64,000 nt of DNA from Podospora pseudoanserina (lineage: Eukaryota; Ascomycota; Sordariomycetes; Sordariales; Podosporaceae): the NCBI RefSeq assembly GCF_035222485.1, contig NC_085922.1, positions 2,557,001-2,621,000 of the forward strand, read 5' to 3'. Of the stretch, positions 42,613-55,100 are shown piece after piece. Under the pieces are notes generated by a model. That model had not been told where the DNA came from, did no database searches, and saw only the letters and a program-made list of their open reading frames with translations. Made by a program: the position numbers and the translations under genes. Numbering within the stretch: the first letter of the stretch is position 1; every line of letters begins with the position of its first letter.

Positions 42613-44450
42613 ATGCAACGCAGCTCAAGTAGCCCCGAACTCTCACCAATATCCTCTGGAGATGGGGCTGCCGACCGGGTCTGGAGGAGGAAACAGCCCC
42701 AGCCGGTTGCTGCGATCTTTATCCATGCTGGTGCCGGTTACCACAGCGTTGCCAATGAACATGTGCATCTCAGTGCATGTAGCGAGTAAGCCCTGTTCGT
42801 CCTCGGTCTATGCTCTCACATAGCAGGTATACTGATTGTCGAGCATAGAGCGGCCAAGCTGGGCATGAGCTTTCTGAGAGCTGGTGCTTCTGCTACCCAA
42901 GCCGTGGAAGCTGCTATCAAATACCTCGAGGACAGGGAAATCACCAATGCTGGCTTCGGCAGCAACTTGACCATGGACGGCATTGTCGAGTGTGATGCGA
43001 CTGTGGTAGACCACTTGGGAAGAAGCGGTGCCTGCGGTGCCGTTCCTGGTATGATGTGCTCACATAGCTACCACGGGAGACTTGAACTAACTCGACGATA
43101 GGAGTGCGAAATCCTATATCTCTAGCCAAGCTGATTCTAGACGCAAGCAGTCGTCCTCTGTCACTCCGCCGAGTTCCACCAAACATCCTTGTTGGAGAGG
43201 GTGCCAGAGAGTTCGGGATAGAACATGGCATGCCCCAAGTCCCCAACGAGCAACTGGTTTCGAAGAATGCCAAGGACAGATATCTCCGCTGGAACGAGGA
43301 CTTAAAACGGGCAGAAGCCAAACTGCACCCCTCGAATCATTTTTCTGGCAGGACTGCTGAAAAGTCCAGCGCTGGAGACTACGAACAGGCCGCCGACCCT
43401 GCTGGGCAGTCGTCGGGGCGAGATCACACCAATGCAATCTTGACGGGAACTTGGAATGAAGGTCAACCTGACTCCCCTCATATCCCTGGCACGCCCTTGG
43501 GAGAGAATGGATCACCGGCAGGCACTGCGGTTACCACTGCGCGGTCGACTCCCAGCAGCTCGTCCAGGTCCTCATCGTACACCCTGCGAACCCCAAATCC
43601 TTTGAGCTACGTCAGTGCCGCCTTTCAAGGGCGCTCGAGGCCATCTCAAAAGCGGCCCAAAGTACGGAAAAGCGTGAGTGATGATGCCGCCGCCTTCCTC
43701 ACGCCGCTCACAGGGACGAACAAAGCACCATCCCCGGCCGCTTCGGCACACGACGGTTCGGTAAGCACTGCGGAGAGCGATAGAGGCGATATCTCTGACG
43801 ACGGAGAGAAAAAAGAAGAGGAGAAACAGCCTCTGCCAACTCTTGCTGGCACCAAACGTAGCCGTGAATTCGGTAGCGGCCATGAGGATTTCGTAACAGA
43901 CACGGTCGGCGCCATCGCCATTGATAACAGGGGTCACATTGCAGCAGGATCTTCTTCTGGGGGTATTGGAATGAAGCATCGCGGCCGAATTGGGCCTGCT
44001 GCCCTCGTCGGCATTGGTACCGCTGTTGTGCCGGAGGACCCCGAAGACGAAATGGCGACCTCGGTAGCTGCTGTCACCAGCGGGACAGGCGAACACATGG
44101 CCACGTGTATTGCCTCTGCCAAGTGTGCTGAGCGTCTGTTTCACTGTACCCGGCGCGGACCTAGTGGCCAAGATATCGAAGAGCTGGATGAGTCTGCCCT
44201 GATGGAGTCCTTCATTGTCAACGACTTTATGGGGCATCCTGGAGTGCGGAACCAGCCCTCGGCTGGAGCGATTGGGGTCATGGCTGTCAAGAAGGACCTG
44301 TCGGGAATTTCCTTCTATTTCGCGCACAATACCGACTCATTTGCCTTGTCGGCGATGGCGGCGACAGACCAACAACCAACATGTACGATGTCCCGGCTGA
44401 GTAAAGCTCATGGGGTGGCGCAGGGTGCGAGGAGGATGAGGTATGACTGA
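42613..44450 (+). CDS. taspase-like threonine aspartase (Ntn hydrolase, asparaginase-2 family)
   Basis: A self-processing N-terminal-nucleophile hydrolase related to taspase 1 and L-asparaginase type 2. Three exons, 42613-42785, 42849-43048 and 43102-44450, give 573 residues. The alpha part has FIHAGAGYHSVANE, then AVEAAIKYLEDREITNAGFG and the SLAKLILD / PNILVGEGA region. The nucleophile is Thr at about 392 in DTVGAIAIDNRGHIAAGSSS, followed by GGIGMKHRGRIGPAALVGIG. Between about residues 190 and 380 lies a disordered Ser/Pro/Thr-rich insertion, longer than in asparaginases, with a basic KRPKVRKS. Processing before the Thr would give two chains, as in the family. The substrate is unknown. The intron 1 acceptor was chosen to keep SEAAKLGMSFLRAG in frame. 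Confidence 0.88.
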
Positions 44451-44997
44451 CTGGGGAGTTTTCGTTTGCATAAACGCAAGAAGCTGTTGCCGAGATGGAA
44501 GAGGGTACCTATTTTGCATTCCCGTTGGAAAGGCATAGCATAGATAAATCATGGCGATGGATGGGATACGGTAGCTAGACTGTCATTGCAAGGGCGGTCA
44601 TGTCCAGAGAGTCTTGTAGACAGGAGGCTTTAAAATAAAAGGATATCCAAGCTCTTTCAATTTTGGATTGTGCAAGTGATACTCTGTGATGACATTCATT
44701 CAGTACTCCCTACATAACTCGCCATCGTTAGATACCTGCAAGCCAACAAACAACCACGGCTCATACTAGTACAACAGATACATAAAGAACACATATTGGT
44801 CCCCTTTCTTATTTAGACCAGGTATGCCCCTTCCATCTCTTGAGATTATCGAGAAAAAGAATAAGCCGAAATAACGACACACCCTGCCACAACCATGTCT
44901 ACCTATGCTCTGTTTGCATTTCCATCTCATGATAATACACACCTTTGCTTTCCAATTTTTTATTTTTTTCCAAAAAAATATCATTACCACCGTCCCA
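44451..44997. terminator. convergent 3' flanks, no gene
   Basis: 547 bp between the stop codons of the taspase gene (+) and the ABC transporter gene (-). Both polyadenylation regions should lie here; AAATAAAA-like A/T-rich sequence is at about 44632-44640. No coding frame is supported. Confidence 0.4.
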
Positions 44998-47245
44998 CTA
45001 AAGCTCACTCAACTCCCTCACCCTCCTCTCCAACTCGGGCACCTGCCTCAGCAGCACCTCCAAATCCTCCTTCTCATCCTCCAGCTTCATTCTTCTGTCC
45101 GCATCCAGCCTCGTAAAGACAAAGTGCCCCTGCCCGTCAAACTGCAAAATGTGCGTGTGGTACTTCCACAAGCTCCTCCGATGACTCACCGTCATGAGCG
45201 TGATCCCCAGCGCCTTGGCATTGTCGTACATGACCTTTTCCGTGTCGAGCGTCACTGAGCTGGTACACTCATCCAAAATGGCATATTTAGGGCGGTGGTA
45301 AAACAGCCTGGCCATTGCCACCCTCTGCTGTAGCCCGCCAGACAAGACGTCGCGCCACTCGGCTTCCGCGTCCCAGCCTTCGGGGTAGAGGTCGATCAGG
45401 TGTTCCAGAGATAGAATTTTCAGGATGGACAAGAGATCGGAGTCGGTCACGCCTTTGGAGCGCATGGTGCGGAGGCCGTCGGGGTAGATGATTTGTTGGC
45501 GGAGGGAGCCGCGGGAGAGGTAAGGGCGTTGGGGGATGTAAAAGATGTCTGTGAAGGGGGGTTTGTGGACTGTCCCGCCGTATACGGGCCATAACCCGCC
45601 GAGGATGCGGAAGAGGGAGGATTTGCCGCAGCCGTTGGGGCCGACGACCAACAGGTGGTCGCCCGGGGTGAGTTTGAAGGTTAGGGCTGGGACGAGGACG
45701 TCGCCGTTGGGGGAGATGATGGGTCTGAAAAGGTTAGAGGGGGGGACGAAAAGAAAAGGAGGTGGGGACTTACACATCGATAAACTCAATGTTGTTGCTC
45801 TCAACAACCTTGCCTCTTCCCTTGAGGACAGCCTCGTTGTTTTCGGTGCCCGAGCTAGACACAAGCTTCTTCTCAAAGTGCCCCGCCTGAATATCATCCA
45901 TGACTTCCAACAGCGACGACACACGGGAGGTGTAACCCGCCAACTCCATGATTTCCCTGTAGGAGAACATGATGCGCCCAAAGGCATCCGACGCCGACAG
46001 CAACATGCGACGGTTGGTCACAAAGGTCTCAGTCCTGTCACCCATGTTCATCGTCACCTGGCCAGGGAGCTTCACAAAGACAGGAACACTGCACAGCAGC
46101 AACCCGAGCGCGCCCCAAAAGTACTTGATGACAAAGTCCTCCATGAAGCCGTGGTAGAACCGGCGGCGGAGAATGTAGTTGACGTGCTTGATGAGGGTGA
46201 AGTAGCCCTTGTCGAGGGTGTCCTTTTCCGCTTCGTGACCGGCGTACAGGGCGACTTCCTCGCTGTGGTCTATTAATCTCGAGTGCTGGAAGCGGAACTC
46301 GCCTTCAAGTCTGGCTTCGTCGGCCACGTATTTCCCGAATGGGGGTGTTAACGCACGCATGACGTGCGCTGAGAGCTGGACGAGAAGAGACATGAAGACG
46401 ACGCCTTCTCCGCCGACAGATTTCGAGAGGGAGAATGTGTAGATTGTCTGGTCGTGTCAGTCATGTTTACTTTGTATGCAGGCAAATAGGGGGCATACCA
46501 TGTCGAGAAGGGGCTTGGCCAAGTTGCTGTACAGCTCGGCCAAACTATTCGAGAACTTGGCCACATCGACAGCAATAAGTTGATCTGGGTTCTTGATCCG
46601 ATCATCAAGCGCAGAAATACCATAAAAGGTCAGCTGCGAGAGGTACTTGTCATGGATGAACTGCGTCAAGCGTGTCCTGTACCGCAGCGAAAGCTCAGCT
46701 TGATGGTACGACAACATCGAGTTGGTAAACGTCGCCGGTACAGCAATCAACATCCACCACACAATGCGCATCAAGAACTCCCTTCCGTTGCCCTTCACCA
46801 GAGCCTTGACGATCGCACCATCCATCGCCGCCACCTTCAAGCTGATGAGCGTCCGCATCACCAAGAAGAAACTGTGGCTGATCAACAGCCTCGTCTCCTT
46901 GCTCCTCCATCCTGGCACCACAATCTTCAACAACCTTAGCAACGAGCGGAAGAACTCCCGGTTCAATTCCACCTTCTTCTTCTTTGTCACCTCTCCATCT
47001 GCAGTCGATGTTGTACCAGACTTCTCGGCGCGCTTTGTCGCCTCCCGTACCGAGGCAGCCTTTTGCTCCTGGATAGCATGTCGCACCCTGTTTATGAGGG
47101 CGACAAAGAGTGTGATGTAGACGGCGCGAGATATACGGGTGCGGTTTTGGAGGTACATGGACGTCAACTGGCTAACGATGCCACGAATTGTTCGGTCTCG
47201 GGCGGCCGCGCTATTGGCGCTCGGCTTCGACATTGTCGGCGCCAT
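44998..47245 (-). CDS. peroxisomal ABCD-family half-transporter (Pxa type)
   Basis: Imports long-chain acyl-CoA into peroxisomes, as a dimer of half-transporters. Three exons, 46499-47245, 45774-46447 and 44998-45724, give 715 residues. It starts [18 protein letters not shown]; an upstream in-frame Met at 47335 would add 30 residues but lies in poorly coding sequence. The membrane domain spans roughly residues 45-390 with helices such as [15 protein letters not shown] and [15 protein letters not shown], and an EAA-like motif [12 protein letters not shown]. The ATPase domain has Walker [10 protein letters not shown], signature [17 protein letters not shown], Walker [11 protein letters not shown] and the switch His in MTVSHRR. 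The GLQQR signature and the overall order fit the fungal Pxa2-like branch, by memory. It ends with a coiled-coil [20 protein letters not shown]. Confidence 0.9.
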
Positions 47246-47886
47246 TTCAAGCGACGGCGACGGTGGTGGGAAGGCAGGAGTGAGGAGGTCGGGAATAACA
47301 ATCACGAGTGCGCTGTGGCGGTCATTGGGGATCAAAGGGGGGGGTGTTCTAGAAGCCAGCCGTTGGGAGGGGGGCCTTGGTTGAAGGAGAACAAAAGATG
47401 CGAGTGTGTCTCAGGAACGGACTCGACTCGTAGGTCTCGTAGGTAATCCTCAAACCGTGTCGGGTATTTTCGAACAGACTCTTGTGATTATTTAGCAATG
47501 GTGGTCAAACCCGAGAGACGAAACTCTCTGATGTTCACGGGCTTTTGCTTGTGGTTCTTGGTCTGGCGCTATCCTCGTGCTGGCGCGGGTCCATTTTCCT
47601 CGGTCCTTGCGTCACCCACTTGCTGGAACGGGCAGGCAGTCCGGGTTATGCTGGCGAGTGGTCGCTGAAGAACCGGCATGTGATTCTCTATTCCGTCTGT
47701 ATGATTGGCTGTTTGAACCCCCACACTTCTTGGTTTGGCTCAGAACCCGGGGAAGAAGAAACTGGGGTAAAAAAATTGGACCCGCCCTCGTTTAACCCCA
47801 ACTCCCAAGAAACACGTGCTCTCCGGCAACCCTGACCCGGCAGTCGTCTCATCAAGCACTTACACCACCATGAGACTTGTCCAAAA
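47246..47886. promoter_or_regulatory. divergent promoter region ABCD transporter / Pga1-like
   Basis: 641 bp separate the two start codons. A CACGTG palindrome sits at 47813-47818, 69 bp before the Pga1-like start, in the position of an E-box for bHLH factors. Nothing else is assigned. Confidence 0.4.
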
Positions 47887-48664
47887 ATGAAGCCGTTCAC
47901 ACTCCTTCTCACCACCTTCTCTCTTTTTGTCTCTCCCATCTCGGCAAACACAGAGAAGACGATATTCATTGCTCCTCCAGCTGTCGACCTCCCGATCAGC
48001 GACCAAACCATCACCACCATCCTCACTTCTCTCAACCGCCTCACCCCCCTCCCCACCAACCAATCCACCCTCCGCACCCTCATCCCGGTATCCTTCCCCA
48101 CAACCTCCCACCCAACCGGGACAGAATCATGGTACCTCCTCCACGACCTCACCCCCGCCCAACGCTACGAAGTGCGAATCTGCTGGGCAGCGACTGTAAT
48201 CCCCCCACCCCTTATCCCCCCTTACATCCCCCCTCACTCACTAACAAAGCCCCCAGCAACCAACCTCCTTCGACCTTCAAACCTTCCCCATCACCGAGAT
48301 CCCCTCTCTCCCCTCCTTAACCTCCTACCTTAATCCCCTATCCCCATCATCATCACCCCCCAAGGACTTAAACAACCCCCCTACTCGGTCCTCCCTCCTT
48401 CTCCTCCGCCTCCTCGCCAAAGCAGACTTCTACACCACCAACCAAACCCTCATGTCCAACCCACCCCCCGTAGCAGCAGACCTCATCCTCGACCCCTTCC
48501 TCCTCAACCTCCTCCCCCGCTCGCTAGCCCCAACAGCAGGGTACATCATCCTGGTAGCCATAACAAGCTGGTTCCTAGCACGAGGCGTGAGCAGGGCTCT
48601 TTCGTCGCTCATCATCGACAGCAACGACTGTCAATTCACCAAGGACGAAAAAAAGACACAGTGA
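47887..48664 (+). CDS. small ER membrane glycoprotein, possible Pga1 (GPI mannosyltransferase II partner)
   Basis: Two exons, 47887-48195 and 48257-48664, give 238 residues. A cleavable signal peptide (MKPFTLLLTTFSLFVSPIS) precedes a luminal domain with NTEKTIFIAPP, several N-glycosylation sequons, and the conserved-looking LTPAQRYEVRICWAATQPTS formed by the splice. The C-terminus has a membrane segment (AGYIILVAITSWFLARGVS) and a short cytosolic tail rich in Lys/Asp. Size, topology and the N-terminal NTE sequence fit Pga1, which helps Gpi18 add the second mannose of GPI anchors. The match is from memory and weak. It might be another single-pass ER protein. Confidence 0.5.
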
Positions 48665-49264
48665 TTGTTTGTGTCCAGTACTGTCTACACGTAAAAACAA
48701 GACACATAGTTAACCCACCCTAATGTTAATTCAATTTCTACCACCACAAAAAAAAAGACCATGACATCTCGTCATCGTACATCTTTGAACTTCGTATCCG
48801 GTCTTGACGGACTCACTCAACACAGACACCTCAACTCGACTGAAGCACCTATCATCTACCATCAAAAAGCCATACACAAATACCCCACATACCTCTCAAA
48901 TAACTTTGCCAAAATATATATACCCCAAATCAATCATCTACAAAACAGATCATACAACCAAAGCCAACCACACCGACATGGAAAAAAAATTGGCAAACGA
49001 AACAAAAGGCAAAACATTACGCTATGATAACATTCAAAAATCTAAGAGTTCTTTGATATAAACAAAAGCAAAGAGTCATGTAAATAGTCTCGGTTTCTTG
49101 CTTTTCCCACCTCCTCATTAGAATCCTCATCACTCTTCGTCTCCTTTTCCAGTTACCAAAGGGCCGCCCCTTCTACCGTGTCAGCCCCTGAGCTCACCAA
49201 GAAAAAAAAAGATTCTTATCACGGCTTACCAGCACGACTCTGCGTTTCGACACACGTCTCCGCC
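48665..49264. other. convergent 3' flanks, A-rich, no gene
   Basis: 600 bp between the convergent Pga1-like (+) and WW-domain (-) genes. A-rich on the + strand (about 48700-49060), consistent with polyadenylation regions. No coding frame is supported. Confidence 0.5.
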
Positions 49265-50564
49265 CTAATACTGTCCAGGATAGCCACCACCCTGAGAATA
49301 CTGGTGTCCTCCATACGGTGGCTGCTGGCCGTAGCCTCCTCCCTGTGGTGGTGGTGCGCCATACGACGGCTGACCATATGAGCTCGCAGCCCCCGCTCCA
49401 TAGTGTGGCTGGCCGTAGGATGGCTGACTTGGTGGGGGTGCATAGCTGGGCTGGCCGCTGGGCGAACCGTAAGAGTGTTGGCCGCCATAGCTTTGACTGT
49501 GCGCTTGACCATGGCCGGGTCCGGCGCCATAAGAAGACGACTGGTAGCCGCCGCCAGAAGACTGCTGTCCGTATGGTGCGGTGTGGGATTGGCTAGACTG
49601 CCCGTAAGACTGACTTGAGCCTTGATGGTGTGTTTGAGAGCTTGACTGGTAGGATGAAGATGAGCCACCGCCGTGGACCGAGGTTGAGGATCCTGGCTGC
49701 GAGGGAGGTTGGTATGATGTGGGAGGGGCCGAACCGCTGTAGGTCGTGGCACCCGAGTTGGAGTATCCAAAGTTGTTGCCCTGTGAGTCAATTAGCTGCC
49801 GCTCGAGACATCTCAACATCCAGACCAACATACCGAGCTCTGCTTGTTGCCAAAGAGACCAGCAACACCTCCGATCACCCCTCCAAGACCTCCAGCACCG
49901 TGTCCGGACGACGACTGACCGCTGAAGGTGTTCGAGGGCGAAGACGAAGGCTTGCTTCCAGAGGAGAATATGCCAGACACGAGCTGGGACGCGACCTTGC
50001 CACCGAGCCCGCCGCTGCCGCCGCCGCCTCCGGAGCTGCCACCCGCCAGTCCACTGAGAACAGCACCAGCAAGCCCACCTCCTCCACTGCTGCCACCGCC
50101 CTGCTTTCCGCCGCTGATCGTGTTCAAGAGGAAAGACTATCCACCAACGAAAGCAAACATTAGCAAGTCGTTTTTGGCCCTTCCACAAAAGATCCTCTGC
50201 CCGCTAAACTTACACCAAGGCCCCTGTCACTCTGTCCTCCACCGCCGACACCTCGTGTGCCATCCTCTCTCGGGTTCACCGGCTCGAGACGTCCGTCGGG
50301 GTATCTAGCTGTCTGGGAGCCGTCGGGGTGCGTCACGATTTCGGCGCTAGGGTGAGGTACGCCGTAGGGGTGATCGGAGCGGGCAGCGGGAGTGTTGCCA
50401 AAGGGAACGGGCTCGGTCGGGAGATCCCATTGCGAGACTCCAGTCGAGAGCTGCACATAGTAGTACTTCTTGCTGGCAGCATCCCACTGGGCAATCCAGC
50501 CCGAGGGGAGAGGAGGCGGCGCATAGGTTGGCCCGTCGCTGCCGGGGGATCCGGGGCCTGCCAT
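49265..50564 (-). CDS. WW-domain protein with glycine-rich and prion-like tail (Wwm1-like)
   Basis: Three exons, 50214-50564, 49834-50136 and 49265-49780, give 389 residues, each in phase 0. One WW domain lies at about residues 16-50 (LPSGWIAQWDAASKKYYYVQ, ending SQWDLPTE). Next are a Pro/Asp linker, then a Gly/Ser-rich middle (about 118-218) with GGVIGGVAGLFGNK, similar to the small hydrophobic Gly segment of yeast Wwm1. The last 170 residues are almost only Ser, Tyr, Gln, Gly and Pro, with repeated SYGQ, PSYG and YGQ units, a low-complexity tail like those of FUS-type proteins. No RNA-binding domain is seen. WW domains bind PPxY-type ligands; yeast Wwm1 interacts with the metacaspase. The Wwm1 link is by architecture, not by confirmed orthology. 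Confidence 0.8.
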
Positions 50565-52194
50565 GTCTGGAAGGGGCGCGAGAAAGAAACTCTTCGATCT
50601 GCTGGAGCTACGAGAATTGGGTTCTGGTGTTGTGCTTTGGCGTTTGCCTCGTCAATCGCGCGCAAATAATGGAGGGGTTGGTTGAGGGTGGAAGCTTAGG
50701 TGCTCGGTCGTTGAGAGCAAGATTTCGCAGGGAAGTGTGTGGGTATGAGAAAGTAAAAGCCAAAACTCGTGAGGAAATCAACCCTCGAGGTGTGTGTTGC
50801 CTGACAATCAAGGGCGCAAGTGGTCGAACGGATTTTGGAGGAGGGAAAAAGAGCCAAGCAAGCAAGCTGAGCTGAGTGAGAATGCTGAGTGGGAGATGCG
50901 CAGCGGGGCAGATACGACCGCTCGCTCTATCTAGCTTGCGCTTGCGCAGGGCGTTTAATGGAGGGGGAGGGGGCGGGGCAAATCGCAACCTTGTCTTCGA
51001 CCAAACAACGTCTTGGTTTTTGTTGCTGACGACTGTGACGACGGCCGAGAAGGGGGCGATCATCACCACCATACATACATATATAAAAATCCCAGAGAAG
51101 GGGCGGAAGAAAGTAGTGTGCAGAGGGAGCCAGCCGTTTCCACCACCGGGCATTATCAGTGTACCGTAGCTAGCCTCTTCTCAGCTCAATGAGAAGGCCT
51201 TGCGAATTCCGTCATCTTCAACAACAACCGCAGAGGTGACCCAAACAACAGGATGTCTTTTTGGCAATGCCACCGATAAAATCCAGACGACGTCAGCTTC
51301 TGGAGAATGCCATCGAAAGCTGATAACTTCCAGCACTCACGCTCACTACTACCCACCTCACCACTGAGTGATCACCTACCTCTCAACAACCACAAATTCC
51401 AAAGCATGGCCTCTTCCTCCACTACCGTCATCCTCCAATTTCCCTTTTCATTTTTCACAATGAAATCTCCAGCTCACCACCAAATCCCCCGAACCACCTC
51501 AGCCACAACGAATGGCGCGTCCCCTCAACAAGGGCACAAAACTCCGGGAGGCAGCCAACACCAATCCTCACTTTACTTCCCCACACATTGCATCTACCTT
51601 CCTTCGAACTTAAATCACAATTCTGTCCATAAAACATCAATCGACTCTCCCTTTTAATATCTCAAAGCAACCCTCTACCGTTTCAATATTGACGCCACAA
51701 TTTGCTGCACGCTTCTGCATCTGACTTACCTAAACTACCTGTCGAGAATGAACTATTAGGTTGTTTCTATTCTTAACTCACCCCATGGAACCTAGAAAAG
51801 ATTACCCGAGTCAAATGCAAAAGCAACTAAATGTCAAGTAAAATCTGTAAAAGAGAGCACTCGAATCAAATTGTGAACACGCCAGAACCTCACATAGACA
51901 CTTGCATGTATCACAGACCAGTAGCAATCTAGCGAAACAATGCTCGTTCGAATGTTGTTGAGTGCCAATCGTGCTCCGTCAAAGGTACCTAGTAATGATA
52001 AATCATCCATCTAGGTACTTCTAGTCCGCCGCATCTCTCTAGGCTCATGTGCTCTGCTCAATACTCCAACCCCAAAACTCCTGCTAAAACGACTCCTCCC
52101 ATCGGTGTTGAACCTCATCTTCAAATCTTCGCAATGCTCTCTCTAAAACCTTCTAAACACATTCCCATCGATATCTATTCCAAACAACTACCTC
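50565..52194. other. intergenic region, WW gene promoter and GDE1 3' flank
   Basis: 1.6 kb without a recognisable gene. Near 50960 is a G-run patch (GGAGGGGGAGGGGGCGGGGC), close to the WW-gene leader. The minus-strand frame at 50608-51153 has no family feature and looks like a leader-derived open frame. Confidence 0.55.
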
Positions 52195-55100
52195 TCAAGA
52201 ACTATACCCAATATCCCCTCCTCCAAACCCATTCCCATTCCCATTCCCGTTCAACACCTGCTTCCCAACCCTCTCCCTCACCTCCTCAACCCTATCCTCA
52301 ACCCCATTCTTCTTCCCCTTGCCCTCACCCCCCCCATCCTGCGTCAGTAATCCCCGTCTAATAGCCAGCACACTATCAACAATAACAGCATCCACCCCCT
52401 CCCTAACCTGCCTCCTCACCAACCCCGGCTCGTTATTCTCCCTCCCATAACTAACACAAACCAACCCCGCCCCCTTCACCACCCTCACCAACCTCGGACT
52501 ATTCACAAACGGCTCCGCATTGCTCACAATCCCCAGCAAATTCCACCTGCTCGCAAACCTAATCGCCTCCTGCAGACTACTCGCCCTGATATCCCCCACC
52601 GGACACGTCCCCGCATCCGTCAAAAACAAAATCGGTATATTCGGCTGCTTAAAACTCAAACAGAGACAAATATCCGGGTTGAAGCTCGAAAAAATGATAT
52701 TCCTCCTCTGGTGCGGGTTGGCAGTCATGTCGTACACCTTTTGCAGCACCGTGTCGCAAAACGAGTTCAGCTCGACCGCGTACGTGTCCATCTCGTGCTC
52801 CTCGCTCTCGTGAAGCATCGGGTACTTCATCTCGATGTTGAACCCCACGCTCTGCGGCAGCTTCACAAACAGGTCCTCCAGCGTCGCAAACGGCGCCTGG
52901 ATGAAGTTCCCGCGCGAGTTGGCCTTGAAGCCCTTCTCTTTGAAATCCCTTGTGTGTTTCATCCTCTCTTCCATCTCCTGCTTGGACAGGCGATGTTGCC
53001 TGTTGTGATCCGGCCAGTCCATCGACATGGACCTCTGCCTCGGACCGGGCGAGTTGCTCCGCCTCGTCTTCTCGAGCAGCTTGTTCTCCGGAACGGCATA
53101 CGAAAAAGGCGACGTCCCATTATTCCCCTGAATAGTCCTCGACTTGTCCGGGTTAATGTGCAAGAATTGCTCCAGAGTCAAAGTGTGAACCGGCGCGTCA
53201 AACCCGGTCTCGCTGACCAAAAAGTCGTGGTAGATAACCGGGACGTGGTCCTTGGTGAGCTGGACGTCAAACTCGACATAGTTAGCGCCGAGGTTGGCCG
53301 CTGCAATAAAGGAGGAGACGGTGTTCTCGCCCAGCTGGAGGGAGCGGCTGGACGTCATATTCTTGCCCAGGCCGCGGTGGCCAATGACCATGGTCGAGGC
53401 CAACTTCTTCCAGTAGGTGTGCTCAGAAGTGACCTCCATGCTAGGGTGTGAGAATGGCGTGATGACCAAAAAGTTAAAGTTGACGCTGCCAATGACCTCA
53501 AAATTGGCACCCATGATGGGCACACAGACATCACCCTGAAGATTCATCCTCTTGGTCCCAATAGTAGGTCGAACGCTCGAGAGCAGGGCAACACCACGGC
53601 CGACCTTATTCTCGTTGTTCCCAGAGTAGGTAGGAACAATATCGAAAAACAGCTTGACCTTGCTGGCGTCAACCGTAGTAAAAACGACAGGCTCGGTAGA
53701 GATGTTGTCGTGAACAGGCAAGTCAAACATAGTTGGCTCGCCCTGAGCCCCTTGCGCCGACACTACAATCGACAACGTGGTGTCCAACTCCGTCGTGTGT
53801 GCTTTCGAAAGCGGAATATTGTCCAGCTTTACCGCCTCAAGATTCTTCCGCATGTCCATCGAGCCCAAGCTAACCAGCACCAGACTCTCATCCTTGAGAT
53901 ACCGATGACCAAATGACTTGACCGGCTCCGCCTTGCGCGCAGAGCCCTTCGATCGTCTCTCCTGGAACGACGCCTTGTCAGGCACAGCCGCATTATCCGT
54001 CACCGACTTCTCGTCATCAGAAGTATTGCTAGCCGTGTCCTCTCCCTCCTTGCTCTGAGCAGCAAGAAAGTGAGCAATAGGCATATGTCCTCTCAAAGCA
54101 GCATGTTCCCTCGCCGTCCAACCCGAGGAATCCGGCTTGTCCACCTCAGCCCCGGCTTCCACCAACAGCTTAACCACAGACAAATGCCCATCCACCGCCG
54201 CAATATGCAGCGGCGTCCAAGCAAAAGCCTTCTCCGTCAACTCAAAATCCGCCTTTTGATCCGCTGTCCCCTCTAACAACACCTTCGCACACTCATCATG
54301 CCCAAACCTCGCGGCAATATGCAACGCCGTCTCCCCCGTCTTATCCTGCCAGTTGATGTCAACCCCCGCATGCACCAACATCTCGACAATATGCTCAAAG
54401 TTCGCCTTGGTGGCAATAGCCAACACAGCACTCGACTTTGAGATGGCCCGTCTCATCTCCGCCTTGTTATCACTGACACCTTGCCAATTCTCCCCTTGAA
54501 GCAGTGCCTTGGTCGTAAGAGCGTGACCACCAAGGACGCTGAGATGCAGAGGTGCTTCTCCGTTCTTGTCCTGCCATTCAGGGGCGTCGATTCCGTTTTC
54601 GACATCAAACATGCCCCACTCCTGCATCTTCTTCATCAAAATCTGACACACCACCACAAAGCCAAACTGAGCGGCGTAATGCAGTGGAATGCGTCCAAAG
54701 TTATCCTTCACCTTCAAAGCCACCCTTTGTGCTGGCTTGAGATTGTCCAAAAGGTACATGAGCATCTGCACAGCCTCGTCATCCTTGCCCAAGAGACCGG
54801 CCGTCTCCTTGAGAGCAGACACCCGTGGTGTGGCGAGAGGAGACGTCGCTGGGGTAAGATAATTTTGGGCGTATTGAACCCCCGGCGGAAAAGGGTATGC
54901 GTTCAAGTGAGGATCCGGCTTCACCTCCTCCACGCTTCTGGAAGAAACGGTCTTGGTCCGGCCAATATGAGTGACCAGCCTGTGGATACAATTCCGCCCA
55001 TTGATGTCGTCGGGATCATCAAGGTCCGAAATCCTTTCCAGAAGCACAGGAATGACCTTTTTCGACCGGGCCGAGATGGCGCGCTGCAGGAGGCTGCGCA

